Origin: Hymenobacter guriensis
GTDB taxonomy: Bacteria; Bacteroidota; Bacteroidia; Cytophagales; Hymenobacteraceae
Assembly (NCBI RefSeq): GCF_015773195.1
Contig: NZ_JADWYK010000010.1
Coordinates: forward strand, 122,680-186,679
Reading direction: 5' to 3'
DNA length: 64,000 nucleotides
Shown piece after piece: positions 26,846-35,312 of the stretch. The notes under the pieces were generated by a model. That model worked only from the letters and a program-made list of their open reading frames with translations. It ran no database searches and had not been told where the DNA came from. A program made the position numbers and the translations under genes. Positions within the stretch are counted from its first letter, which is position 1. Every line of letters begins with the position of its first letter.

Positions 26846-29545
26846 TTATAGCCCGTACGCTACCGTTAGGTAATACAAGCCGCCTACGCTCGGCCCGCCT
26901 AGATAAGACACGTAGTAGTCGTTGAGCACGTTACTGGCACCCAGCTTCAGGCGCACCTGCGCGGCGGGGATGTGGTAGCTGAGCTGCGCGTCGAGTGATT
27001 CATAGGCCGGAACGGTGCCCACCACCAGAAACGTCTGGGAGAAGTAGCGGCTTTGGTGGCGGTAGTTAAGGCCGAAGCCGAAGTTGCCCGCCACGTTGTC
27101 GTTGGCCACGCTCAGGTTGTAAACCCAGCGCGGGGTGTTGAAGCCATCTTCCAGCCCGTCGCCGTTCTCGGTGCGGCGCAGGCGGGTGTAGGTGGTGTTG
27201 GCCCCCAGCAGGAAGCCGCGGCCCACCTCGTAGCGCACTCCGACCGAGCCGCCGTAGTTGGTCACCCGGCTCTGCGAGTTGGTCCAGAGGCGGTAGCGGG
27301 CCTGGCCCCGGACCCCGCCGGCGGGCGCGGTGGTCGTGTTCAGGGCCGTGGCGATGGTGTTAAGGTCGGTGCCGGTGTTGAGGGCCACGCCGGTGCTGGT
27401 CTGGGGCACATATGCCTCCACTTGGGCGATGAAGTCGCGGTAGGCGTTATAGTAAAAGTCGACGTCCACCAGCAGCCGGCCCTGGGGCAGAAAGACCGCC
27501 TTGTAGCCGGCCTCCAGCGAGCGGATATATTCCGGTTTGATGTACGTATAGGGGTTCTTCACTAGGGTACTCTGGTTGGCCAGCACGGCCGCTGCCCGCT
27601 TCTGGGCCGTGGTTTGCGACGACGTGTTGGCGTTGATGGCGGCCGTGACAGCCGTGTTGAACGCGTCGATGCTGGTGCGCAGGTAGCTGTTCTCGAATAC
27701 GCCGTCCGACATCACCCGCAGCCCGCCGATGCGCTTCACCTGCCCGCTGTTCACATTAGAGAATCCCTCAAACAAACTTGGAAAGCGATAGCCGCTTTGG
27801 TAGCTCAGCCGGAAGTTTTGCTGCTGGGTGGGCGAGAACACAGCCGTAAAGCGCGGGTTGAGCTTCACGTCGAAGTAGTCATTTTTGTCCACCCGCAACG
27901 TGGCGGTTAGGCGCAGCTTTTCCGCCAAAAAGCGGCCGCCGGCCTGCAGAAAGCCGCCGGTTTTGGCGTAGGTCAAGTTGTCGGCCAGCGGGTCCTGCCC
28001 TTTCTCTGGGTTGATGAAGTAGTTGCCGTCGGGTACCACCTCATAGGTACGGTGGTCAGCCCCGGCCAGCGCATCCAGGTTGGTCGGCAGCTGGCCGCCG
28101 TGACGCCGCCAGGCTTCGGCCAGGTTCACCTGGGCCTCGACGTGCAGCAGGTCAGCTTGCACGCGCAGGGCCGCGCCCTGGTCCCAGTTGTTAATGTCCT
28201 GCAGCTCACTCAGCCGCTGGTTAAAGGGCGGCGTGCCGGGTTGTAGACGGCCGGCATCGGCTACGGTGCGGGCACTGGCGTGGGCCTGAGCCACCGTCTG
28301 CCCCGCCGCCACGGCTGCGTTCCAGGCCGAGGTATACTGGCTGTTCCAGGCCGCGTCGGGCTGGAAGCTACGGTCCAGGTTCTCGCCCATGGAGCGCAGA
28401 TTATAGCTCTTGCCCGTGTTTTCCTGGGTAAGGTAGGCGCGGGCCTGCACCACGGGCGTGGTCAGGGTCAGCGCGTGCTGCTGCAGGCGGTATCCCTGCA
28501 GACGGAAACGGTTCGAGCGCTGGTACACGTTGTCGAAGCCGGCCACGCGGTAAGTATAGGCCAACTCCACGTCGGGCTTGAAGCGGTAGTGCAGGGCTGC
28601 GTCGGCTTTCAGGCTTTTAACGGTGTAATTCACCAGGTCACGCTCGTCGTAGCCGGTGCGGGCCACCACGTACTGCCGCCCACCGAGGGTGAGTGTGCTG
28701 CGGTTCGAGGACTCAGTGCCGTAGCGGTTGACCGGGTCCAAGGCGGGATTCTCAGCGTCAAACAGGCCGGTGGTGGCGTTGCCATTCGGGAACAGGTCGG
28801 TCTGGTCACCTGCCACCCAGTCGTAGGCACGCAGGTAAGTCCCATTGACCTTGAAGGCCAGCTTCTCGGCTACCAACACGTGAGCGTAGCGCAGGCTGGT
28901 TTCCGAGTACAGGTTTTCTGACGAGCTGCCCAGCCCCAGGGACCGCACGTTGGAGTCGTTAAGGTGATTGATTCCCGTTTGCTGGCGCACGCTCAGCCCC
29001 TCGGTGTTGAACGGGTTCTTGGTCTGAAAATTGGCCAGCCCGTTGATGGCATTAAGCCCGTAAAGGGCCGCAGCCGTGCCGGGCACTACTTCCACGCGCT
29101 GAATATCCAGGTCACTTGGGCCCAGCATGTTGCCGATGGGTCCACCAATATGCGGGGCTTGGTTGTCCACCCCGTCCACGAGCTGCGCGAAGCGCACGTT
29201 GGTCGTGTTGGTGAACCCCCGGGCGTTGATGACTTTGAAGCCCAAACTGGTCGAGAGGACCTGCACGCCTTTCAGATGCTCGATAGCGTCAAAAAACGAG
29301 GGGGCGGGTGAGAGCCGGATGGCGCGGGCGCTGAGCTTCTCGACCGTCACCGGCGACTGTAAAAAGCTCTCCTCGACCCGCGAGGCCGATACCACCACTT
29401 CCTTTAGCTCGGAGTGCAACGAGTCGGGTGCTGTCGCAGCAGGCCGGGCCTGCCCCTGCGCCGACAGCTTGGGGCTAGCTAGAAGCACAAGCCCGCTGGT
29501 GACCAGCCACCAAAAGCCCACCTGGGAATGTAGGGGTTTAAGCAT
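26846..29545 (-). CDS. TonB-dependent outer-membrane receptor
   Basis: The 899-residue protein has a signal peptide, a TonB-box-like stretch (KEVVVSASRVEE, residues 48-59), a plug domain (VTVEKLSARAIRL... to VEVVPGTAAALYGLNAINGLANFQTKNP) and a long beta-barrel ending in a terminal aromatic strand (GLYYLTVAYGL). It lacks the N-terminal carboxypeptidase-regulatory domain seen in the receptor at 63561. The ModE-like gene lies 69 nt upstream on the same strand, and a ModE-box-like palindrome overlaps the promoter. The inferred cargo is molybdate or a molybdate chelate; direct evidence is lacking. Confidence 0.88.
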   Translation of the reverse strand: MLKPLHSQVGFWWLVTSGLVLLASPKLSAQGQARPAATAPDSLHSELKEVVVSASRVEESFLQSPVTVEKLSARAIRLSPAPSFFDAIEHLKGVQVLSTSLGFKVINARGFTNTTNVRFAQLVDGVDNQAPHIGGPIGNMLGPSDLDIQRVEVVPGTAAALYGLNAINGLANFQTKNPFNTEGLSVRQQTGINHLNDSNVRSLGLGSSSENLYSETSLRYAHVLVAEKLAFKVNGTYLRAYDWVAGDQTDLFPNGNATTGLFDAENPALDPVNRYGTESSNRSTLTLGGRQYVVARTGYDERDLVNYTVKSLKADAALHYRFKPDVELAYTYRVAGFDNVYQRSNRFRLQGYRLQQHALTLTTPVVQARAYLTQENTGKSYNLRSMGENLDRSFQPDAAWNSQYTSAWNAAVAAGQTVAQAHASARTVADAGRLQPGTPPFNQRLSELQDINNWDQGAALRVQADLLHVEAQVNLAEAWRRHGGQLPTNLDALAGADHRTYEVVPDGNYFINPEKGQDPLADNLTYAKTGGFLQAGGRFLAEKLRLTATLRVDKNDYFDVKLNPRFTAVFSPTQQQNFRLSYQSGYRFPSLFEGFSNVNSGQVKRIGGLRVMSDGVFENSYLRTSIDAFNTAVTAAINANTSSQTTAQKRAAAVLANQSTLVKNPYTYIKPEYIRSLEAGYKAVFLPQGRLLVDVDFYYNAYRDFIAQVEAYVPQTSTGVALNTGTDLNTIATALNTTTAPAGGVRGQARYRLWTNSQSRVTNYGGSVGVRYEVGRGFLLGANTTYTRLRRTENGDGLEDGFNTPRWVYNLSVANDNVAGNFGFGLNYRHQSRYFSQTFLVVGTVPAYESLDAQLSYHIPAAQVRLKLGASNVLNDYYVSYLGGPSVGGLYYLTVAYGL

Positions 29546-29552
29546 GTGGCAA

Positions 29553-29580
29553 ACGGTTATATTCTGTCAAATATAACGAT
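29553..29580 (-). promoter_or_regulatory. ModE-box-like palindrome over a -7 promoter element
   Basis: GTTATATT-N6-AATATAAC (29556-29577) extends to ACGGTTATATT...AATATAACGAT. This resembles the ModE operator pattern of TATATA halves with a 6-bp spacer and CGAT ends. On the - strand the right arm overlaps TATATTTG (29568-29575), a perfect Bacteroidota TAnnTTTG -7 element, 23 bp before the receptor's ATG. Binding there would block transcription. Confidence 0.65.
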
Positions 29581-29614
29581 GACCCTCACTCGGATTAATC
29601 TTCTTTTATGCCGG

Positions 29615-29974
29615 CTAAGAATACAGCCGGGCGGTTTCGTCGGCCAGAAAAGCGGCGAACCGGGCGTGCATGGCCCGGAACTCGGACATCACCTGCTCCC
29701 CGGCGGGGGTGAGCGTAGCGCCCCCTCCACGCTTGCCGCCCGTCTGGGTCTGCACCAAGGGCATGCGTGCCTGGGCGTTCATGGAAGCCACGAGGTCCCA
29801 GGCGCGCTTGTAGGACATGTTCATAGCTTGAGCCGCCTGCGAGATGGAGCCCAGAGCAGCAATGTCCTCCAGCAGCTGCAGGCGCCCAATGCCCATAAAC
29901 CGGTCGTTGGGGCTTTGCAGCCACAGTCGGCCGTCGAATCGGAACGGCACGCCGGCCAGCAGCAATTCTTTCAT
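29615..29974 (-). CDS. modE: ModE-family winged-helix regulator, HTH domain only
   Basis: The 119-residue protein matches the N-terminal DNA-binding domain of ModE: GRLQLLEDIAALGSISQAAQAMNMSYKRAWDLVASMN (residues 30-66), then the wing GGKRGGGATLTPAGEQVMSEFRAM. The C-terminal molybdate-binding (Mop) domains are missing. Such short forms occur in many bacteria and are annotated as LysR-type or ModE N-domain proteins. It sits directly upstream of the TonB receptor, which carries a ModE-like operator, so it is the likely regulator. Confidence 0.82.
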   Translation of the reverse strand: MKELLLAGVPFRFDGRLWLQSPNDRFMGIGRLQLLEDIAALGSISQAAQAMNMSYKRAWDLVASMNAQARMPLVQTQTGGKRGGGATLTPAGEQVMSEFRAMHARFAAFLADETARLYS

Positions 29975-30290
29975 ACAGCAATCAACTAGGGTGCGACAGT
30001 AGGCGGAGGGCGAAAGGCAAAATAGCGGGTTTTATGGTTACCCATCCTCCCAATGACTTTTCGTTGTGATGTCGCGGTTACCCCCGGGTAACTGCGTGCG
30101 TAATTACCAGCTGTTCAAGCTCGGAGAATCCATCTCACCAGGTTACCGTTTGCTTCACCCGCGAGCGGTGGCCAGGGCGACTCTCGTACTGTCGAGGCTC
30201 CAAGCCGGCCGGCATCGGTAAGCATCTCTGCTTTTTTGTCTGGTTTGTTGGGGTACTGAGAAGTGGCACTTGGCCCTTACAGCGCTTCGG
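29975..30290. other. Intergenic, no gene seen
   Basis: No open frame here is convincing. A small palindrome GTTACCC-CC-GGGTAAC lies at about 30077-30092. I saw no clear riboswitch or promoter. Confidence 0.4.
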
Positions 30291-30932
30291 TTAATAAAAG
30301 GAAGGCTTGTCCCAGTCGGTATTCGGCTCGCTCACGCCTAAGCTTTTCTTGACAAAGCGGTCATCCGGTGCCGTGACGATGTCGACGATAAGCTGGGCGA
30401 CTGCCTGCCGGGTCACCTGGGCCCCGACAAAGGGCTTCCCTTTCTGGGTGAGCATGTACGCGGTATTACCGGCTTGATTATACAGCCAAGTCAGGCGTAG
30501 AATCGTGTAGTCGAAGGCCTCGTTCTCAAAAACACGGGTGGCCTCCGCTACTTGGCGTATCCGGCTGGCACCCACCATGCGCGTGTTCCACTTGCCGAAA
30601 TTGCCGGGTACTTCGTCGTAAATGCCCAGGATGGAGGTATCGATGACCTTTTTCACGCCCGCCGCTTGGATGGCCGCAGCAATGCGTTGCTTGGCATCCG
30701 TATCGCCCGCGGCGGTGATGTACACGACATCGACCCCCTGCAGGTGCTTGATTAGGGCCTCGACATCCTGAAAGTCTCCGTTCACCAACCGTACCCGCTC
30801 CTGGGCAGTGCCCTTCAGGCGCGTGGTGGCCTTGCGCGCATATAAAATCAGGTCCGCGTCGGTCTGGCGAAGTAAACTCTCGGTGGCCATGCGGGCGATT
30901 TGACCGGCGGCTCCCAGAATCATAACGGTCAT
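30291..30932 (-). CDS. NAD(P)-binding SDR/NmrA-like reductase
   Basis: The 213-residue atypical SDR has the Rossmann start MILGAAGQIARMATESLL (residues 4-21), an Arg-containing segment at the adenine-phosphate position (LYARKATTRLKG), and the family's VVYITAAGD and LRLTWLYN segments. The usual YxxxK pair is absent, as in NmrA-like proteins. It starts 49 nt after the gene at 30982 and is probably in its operon. Confidence 0.82.
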   Translation of the reverse strand: MTVMILGAAGQIARMATESLLRQTDADLILYARKATTRLKGTAQERVRLVNGDFQDVEALIKHLQGVDVVYITAAGDTDAKQRIAAAIQAAGVKKVIDTSILGIYDEVPGNFGKWNTRMVGASRIRQVAEATRVFENEAFDYTILRLTWLYNQAGNTAYMLTQKGKPFVGAQVTRQAVAQLIVDIVTAPDDRFVKKSLGVSEPNTDWDKPSFY

Positions 30933-30981
30933 AAATAGCTTATTAACTGCTGATTAACTCACCCAAACAGGTCGTAATGGA

Positions 30982-31488
30982 TTAGCGTTGCGCCGGGGAC
31001 GCACTAGCGGGCGCATTCAACTTGACGGGCCGGGCCAGGTGGGAGAAGGTGAGCGAGCCCAGCTTCCATTGGCCCTCCTCTTTGAGGTATACCTCCGTCA
31101 CCATAAAGGGATTGATGACCTCCTTGCCGCCGACCACGGCCACCAGGTCAATATCATTTAGCAGGATGGCCGTGCTGTCAAACATGTTCACGGAAGCGGC
31201 ATAGACTTCGGCTTTCTTATACCAAATCATGCCCCCTTTGATGACGCTGAGCTCCTGGTCTTTCCCCCAGCTGCCGCCCATGTGCACAAAGACGGAGTTG
31301 TCTTTAAAAAGCCCGTTTAAAGCCGCTACATCCTTATCGGCCATCCACGCCCATTTGGTTTTGGACAGGGCCAGAACTTCCTGCTCCTCTTTGGTAGTGG
31401 TGGTGGCGGAGACCGGCAGTTTAGCCTGCGCCAGGGTTAGCTGCAGGCCGGTGAAAAGCAGGCTCACGGTCAGAAAAAGCGTTTTCAT
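30982..31488 (-). CDS. Exported SnoaL/NTF2-like (DUF4440) protein
   Basis: The 168-residue protein has a signal peptide (MKTLFLTVSLLFTGLQLTLA). Its NTF2-like domain has KTKWAWMADKDVAALNGLFKDNSVFVHMGG, GGMIWYKKAEVYAASV and a C-terminal VYLKEEGQWKLGSLTFSHL strand pair. The family covers small cone-shaped enzymes and binding proteins; no catalytic residues can be assigned. AraC-type site E lies 142 nt upstream, so this is the first gene of that unit. Confidence 0.8.
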   Translation of the reverse strand: MKTLFLTVSLLFTGLQLTLAQAKLPVSATTTTKEEQEVLALSKTKWAWMADKDVAALNGLFKDNSVFVHMGGSWGKDQELSVIKGGMIWYKKAEVYAASVNMFDSTAILLNDIDLVAVVGGKEVINPFMVTEVYLKEEGQWKLGSLTFSHLARPVKLNAPASASPAQR

Positions 31489-31629
31489 AAGATTCAGGGT
31501 TCGTGCCGGAAGGTAAACTGATTGAATGCGAGGCAGTATGGCTACTCTGCCCTAGGTTGGCAGGACATGCCCGACTGCGGCAGATTGGCTTCGTAAAGGT
31601 CCGGCCGTTTCCAGGCGGCGGAAAAAGCT

Positions 31630-31658
31630 AATCAAACGAGTTAGTATACTTTTCAAAC
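31630..31658 (-). promoter_or_regulatory. AraC-type direct-repeat operator, site E
   Basis: TCAAA half-sites at 31632 and 31653 (21 bp apart) with AGTATAC between them. On the - strand it faces the NTF2-like gene at 31488. Confidence 0.75.
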
Positions 31659-31729
31659 ACTTCCGGTCGGACAGCGCCTTCGTTGGGCTCGGCTGCTAAC
31701 ATCGGATTAGAAGCCAGCAGTAGCTTTTA

Positions 31730-32401
31730 TCAAGGAGCTGGCGCAACGGCGCCCTTTTCCAGCCAAGTCGTCCAGGCTTTTTTAAACTCGGCATGGCTCA
31801 TGGGGGGCAGCGTACGCCCTTCCCCGGGATGCCAGCCGGCCAGTACGAGTGTATCATCGGCGTGTTCCAGCAACTCCTTCATGGACTTGCGGCCGTTTTG
31901 CTTGGGGTCCACCAACTGTTTGGCCAATTGGTTAGGGGTGCGGCCCTGGAAAACCATCTTCATGTTCGCGGGCGGCAGATGCCATTCCGGGTTGCCGGGC
32001 GGGGTGTGCCGGCCGGGGGTGTTGGTGGCCTGATGGCAGTTGCCGCACTTCATGGCGAACACGCCTTTGCCATCCACGCCGCGCTGGGGAAGCATGGTAT
32101 GCAAGTGGCTGTCGTCGCCCTGCAGCGGGACGTTCCCCGCCGGGTGGCAGTTCAGGCAGCGGGGGCTCATCAGCACTTTATAGACTTTGCCAAAGGCCTC
32201 CACTGATTCGGCACGGTCCTGCGCGGTCCTTGCCGGTCTCGGGCTGCCGGTGCGTAACGGCGTTTCCCTGCCCCCCGTGCGCGCCCTTTCACCGCTGGAA
32301 ACCGTGGTGACGGCGGTGGTGATGAAAATAATGAACGACAGGGCCGCCCCTATTTTCAGGAGAGAAGAAGTACGGGGGTTAGGTGCAGGATGGGGTTTCA
32401 T
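31730..32401 (-). CDS. Dihaem cytochrome c partner of the Mo hydroxylase
   Basis: The 223-residue protein has an N-terminal membrane anchor (residues 15-33) and two haem c sites: CLNCH (82-86) and CGNCH (119-123). The spacing and NVPLQGDDSHLHTMLPQRG are typical of small cytochromes that accompany isoquinoline-1-oxidoreductase-type enzymes. It would take electrons from the 2Fe-2S subunit encoded just upstream at 32448. The gap is 46 nt. Confidence 0.85.
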   Translation of the reverse strand: MKPHPAPNPRTSSLLKIGAALSFIIFITTAVTTVSSGERARTGGRETPLRTGSPRPARTAQDRAESVEAFGKVYKVLMSPRCLNCHPAGNVPLQGDDSHLHTMLPQRGVDGKGVFAMKCGNCHQATNTPGRHTPPGNPEWHLPPANMKMVFQGRTPNQLAKQLVDPKQNGRKSMKELLEHADDTLVLAGWHPGEGRTLPPMSHAEFKKAWTTWLEKGAVAPAP

Positions 32402-32447
32402 AGAAGAGAGTCAACACAACGGTGTAGGAAGGCCGATTCAGAGGCTA

Positions 32448-32918
32448 TCAGCCATTGCCGGCTTTGCGCTGCGAGGTAGCGGCCAACCGAATAGCCTCCC
32501 GTACCCGCAGGTAGGTACCGCAGCGGCAAATGTTGCCGGCCATGGCCGCATCGATGTCCGCGTCCGTCGGATTCTTGTTTTCCCGGAGCAGTACCGCGGC
32601 GGACATAATCTGCCCCGACTGGCAGTAGCCACACTGCGCCACGTCCAGTTCCAGCCAGGCTTTTTGCACGGGGTGGTCCGCCTTTTCTGCCAGCCCTTCA
32701 ATCGTCACTACTTTTTGCCCGACGGCCCGGCTCACTTTGGTCACACAAGAACGAACCGCCTCCCCGTTCAGGTGCACCGTACAAGCCCCGCATTGCGCGA
32801 CGCCGCAGCCGTATTTCGTTCCTACCAGGCCCAGCGTATCCCGCAGCACCCAGAGCAAAGGGGTATCCGGGTCGACGTCTACGTGGTAGGCTTTTTTGTT
32901 GATGGTTAGGTTAAGCAT
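32448..32918 (-). CDS. iorA: [2Fe-2S] subunit, isoquinoline 1-oxidoreductase type
   Basis: The 156-residue protein has both 2Fe-2S domains: [15 protein letters not shown] with a fourth Cys in RSCVT (Cys38, 43, 46, 58), then [12 protein letters not shown] and [14 protein letters not shown]. It has no signal of its own, so it may be exported with its Tat-bearing partner. It lies 33 nt after iorB. The domain order and lone ferredoxin subunit without a FAD subunit distinguish it from the PaoABC enzyme. Confidence 0.88.
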   Translation of the reverse strand: MLNLTINKKAYHVDVDPDTPLLWVLRDTLGLVGTKYGCGVAQCGACTVHLNGEAVRSCVTKVSRAVGQKVVTIEGLAEKADHPVQKAWLELDVAQCGYCQSGQIMSAAVLLRENKNPTDADIDAAMAGNICRCGTYLRVREAIRLAATSQRKAGNG

Positions 32919-32951
32919 GGCCGGAATAGGAAAGTAGGAGAAGCCGGAAGA

Positions 32952-35216
32952 TTAAAGAGCCGTCGTATTAGTCAGTTGGGGACCGAAAGGCTGTTGATAG
33001 AAACGTTTGCCCGCTGCTTTGTACAAGGCATTGGCCACCGCCCCAAAAACCGGCGGGAATGGCGGCTCGCCCAAGCCGGTCGGGTCGATGTTATTCTGCA
33101 CGAAATGAACGTCAATCTTTTTCGGGGCCTCGTGCATTCGGATGAGCCGGTAGTTATAGAAGTTCCTTTGTTCGACGGCCCCATTCTTCAGCGTCAGCCC
33201 CCCGTAAAAGGCATTCCCAATCCCGTCGATTACGGCGCCCTGCACCATGTTCGCCGCCGCATCCGGATTTATCACGATGCCGCAATCAATGGCGCTGAAG
33301 ACCCTTTCCACGTAGGGCTGCCCGTCTCGCATCACCATGTCCACCACGTGGGCCGCGTAAGAGTTATGGCAGAAGTAAGCGGCTACCCCTCGGCTGTATT
33401 TCTGGTTTGCCGCCTGGTTCCAGCCGGACTTATCGCGCACCAACTTTAGTACCTCGGCGTAGCGGTCGGCATCATACTCATTGTTTTTGCCGACCGGATT
33501 TTCCTTGGCTCGTTTCAGCAGCTCCAACCGAAACTCAATCGGGTCTTTGCCCATGGCCTCCGCCAACTCATCCAGGAAGGATTGCTCAGCCGCCGCGTTG
33601 AAGTTGGAGCGCGGCGCCCGGAACGCTCCAATCGTGACGTTGGACGGTATCTCCCATCCTTCGGCCAGATAGTTATCGACCGCGCCGGCCGGAAACCGGT
33701 TGGCATGAATCGGATGCTCCGGAATACCACCGCCCTTCACGTGGAAGGCAATCAGGTTCTTATTCGCGTCCAGGGCGGCCCGATAGGTCGCCGTATACAG
33801 GGGGCGGTAAATTCCGTAGGTCATGTCATCCTCGCGGGTGTAGACCAGCTTGACCGGAGCTTTTACTTTTTTGGATATCAGGGCCGCTTCGGTCAGGTAA
33901 TGCCCATAGGCCCGGCGCCCGAAGCCGCCGCCCATCCGGGTCATCTGAATTTCTATTTTGTCGGCGGGCAGGTTCAAGACCTTGGCCAGCGTGGGTTCCG
34001 TCCACCCCGGAGCCTGCAGCGGGCCGACCAACAAGGCCTTCTCCTCCGTGACATGGGCGAAGAAGTTTATGGGCTCCATGCAGTTATGGGCCAGAAACGG
34101 GGCATTATAGGTGCGCTCAATCACCTGGGCGGCATTTTTAAACACCGTTTCCGGGTCACCATCCTTGCGGAGCTGCTCGGCCGGCTTAGCCGCGTATTCC
34201 TTCATTTTTTGCAGCTGGGCGTCCGTGCTTTCCAGCTCGCCCGGTACAACGACCTCTCTTTTCTGGCCCCAGCCGCCTATGATGTCCTTGATATCACCGG
34301 CCGGCTCCCACTGCACGTTCAGTTTTTTGCGGGCCTGCATCACCTGCCACGTGGTTTTGCCCACGACCACCAGCAACTCGTTGAAGGTGCGGGTGTCGAA
34401 TCCGCCCTGCTCAAAGCCCTCCTCGTATAGTTTTTGACGGAAAATATCCGTGATGCCCGGCATGCGCAAGGCCTCGGCAGCATCGAAGGATTTGAGCTTC
34501 AGGCCAAAGGCCGGCGGATGCTCCACCATGGCAATCAGCATCCCCGGCTGCTGGTAGTCCAAGCCAAACAGGGGCTTGCCGGAAACGATTTTCAGGCCTT
34601 CCACATTCTTTTTAGACCGGCTGACGACCGTGAAATCCTTGGCTTCTTTCAGCTTCACGCCTTTGGGAATCGGCAGGCCAGCGGCCTTGGCGGCAAAACT
34701 GCCGTAGGTGCCGGATTTACGGCTTTTCCCGTGGTACAGCATACCGGCTTTGGTGGTCACTTCCTCCACCGGCACCCCCCAGGCCTGGGCGGCGGCGTCC
34801 CGCAACATCTGGCGGGCCGCGGCTCCCGCTTCGCGCAGCGGTTTCCAGTACATCCGCACGGAATTGCTGCCCCCGGTAAACTGGGGCCCTAATTTCACGC
34901 TGTCGTGGGGACCCATCTCCACCACGATTTTCTGCCAGTCTGCGTCCAGCTCTTCGGCAATAATCATGGGCAGCGAGGTCATCACGTTTTGCCCAAATTC
35001 CGGATTCGGGTTCAGGATGGTGATGACGTTATCGGGGGTGATTTTTACATACCCGTTGATTTCAACCCATTTTCCAGTCGGGACCGGCTCTTCTTCCCGG
35101 CCAGCCGGGGTGAAGGCTGATAACCACGTAAAACTGATCATCAGTCCTCCCCCGGCCAGGGCAGAAGATTTCAGGAATGACCGCCTGCTCATGGATGTTT
35201 TTGGAGTTGTCATCAC
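32952..35216 (-). CDS. iorB: Molybdopterin-binding subunit, isoquinoline 1-oxidoreductase type
   Basis: The 754-residue protein begins with a Tat signal (SRRSFLKSSALAGGG, residues 10-24). It has the split Moco domains of IorB-type enzymes: GKPLFGLDYQQPGMLIAMVEHPP, TRMGGGFGRRAYGHYLTEAALIS, GAFRAPRSNFNAAAEQSFLDELAEAMGKDP and the closing DPTGLGEPPFPPVFGAVANALYKATG-like end. The Glu of GLGEPPFPP is the expected catalytic residue. Substrates of homologues are N-heterocycles and aldehydes; this one is unknown. Confidence 0.88.
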   Translation of the reverse strand: MMTTPKTSMSRRSFLKSSALAGGGLMISFTWLSAFTPAGREEEPVPTGKWVEINGYVKITPDNVITILNPNPEFGQNVMTSLPMIIAEELDADWQKIVVEMGPHDSVKLGPQFTGGSNSVRMYWKPLREAGAAARQMLRDAAAQAWGVPVEEVTTKAGMLYHGKSRKSGTYGSFAAKAAGLPIPKGVKLKEAKDFTVVSRSKKNVEGLKIVSGKPLFGLDYQQPGMLIAMVEHPPAFGLKLKSFDAAEALRMPGITDIFRQKLYEEGFEQGGFDTRTFNELLVVVGKTTWQVMQARKKLNVQWEPAGDIKDIIGGWGQKREVVVPGELESTDAQLQKMKEYAAKPAEQLRKDGDPETVFKNAAQVIERTYNAPFLAHNCMEPINFFAHVTEEKALLVGPLQAPGWTEPTLAKVLNLPADKIEIQMTRMGGGFGRRAYGHYLTEAALISKKVKAPVKLVYTREDDMTYGIYRPLYTATYRAALDANKNLIAFHVKGGGIPEHPIHANRFPAGAVDNYLAEGWEIPSNVTIGAFRAPRSNFNAAAEQSFLDELAEAMGKDPIEFRLELLKRAKENPVGKNNEYDADRYAEVLKLVRDKSGWNQAANQKYSRGVAAYFCHNSYAAHVVDMVMRDGQPYVERVFSAIDCGIVINPDAAANMVQGAVIDGIGNAFYGGLTLKNGAVEQRNFYNYRLIRMHEAPKKIDVHFVQNNIDPTGLGEPPFPPVFGAVANALYKAAGKRFYQQPFGPQLTNTTAL

Positions 35217-35312
35217 TGAAATTTTCCTTAAAAATGAATTGACTGATAGCTGCCGCGAAGACGCTGGACGTTTAGAATGGGGGTACAGCGCCTACAATAT
35301 AGCGCCCTCTGG

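Noticed and set aside
26349..26925. Overlapping frames on both strands between the hydrolase and TonB receptor genes
   Set aside because: Neither has natural protein composition, and one is crossed by AraC-type site D.
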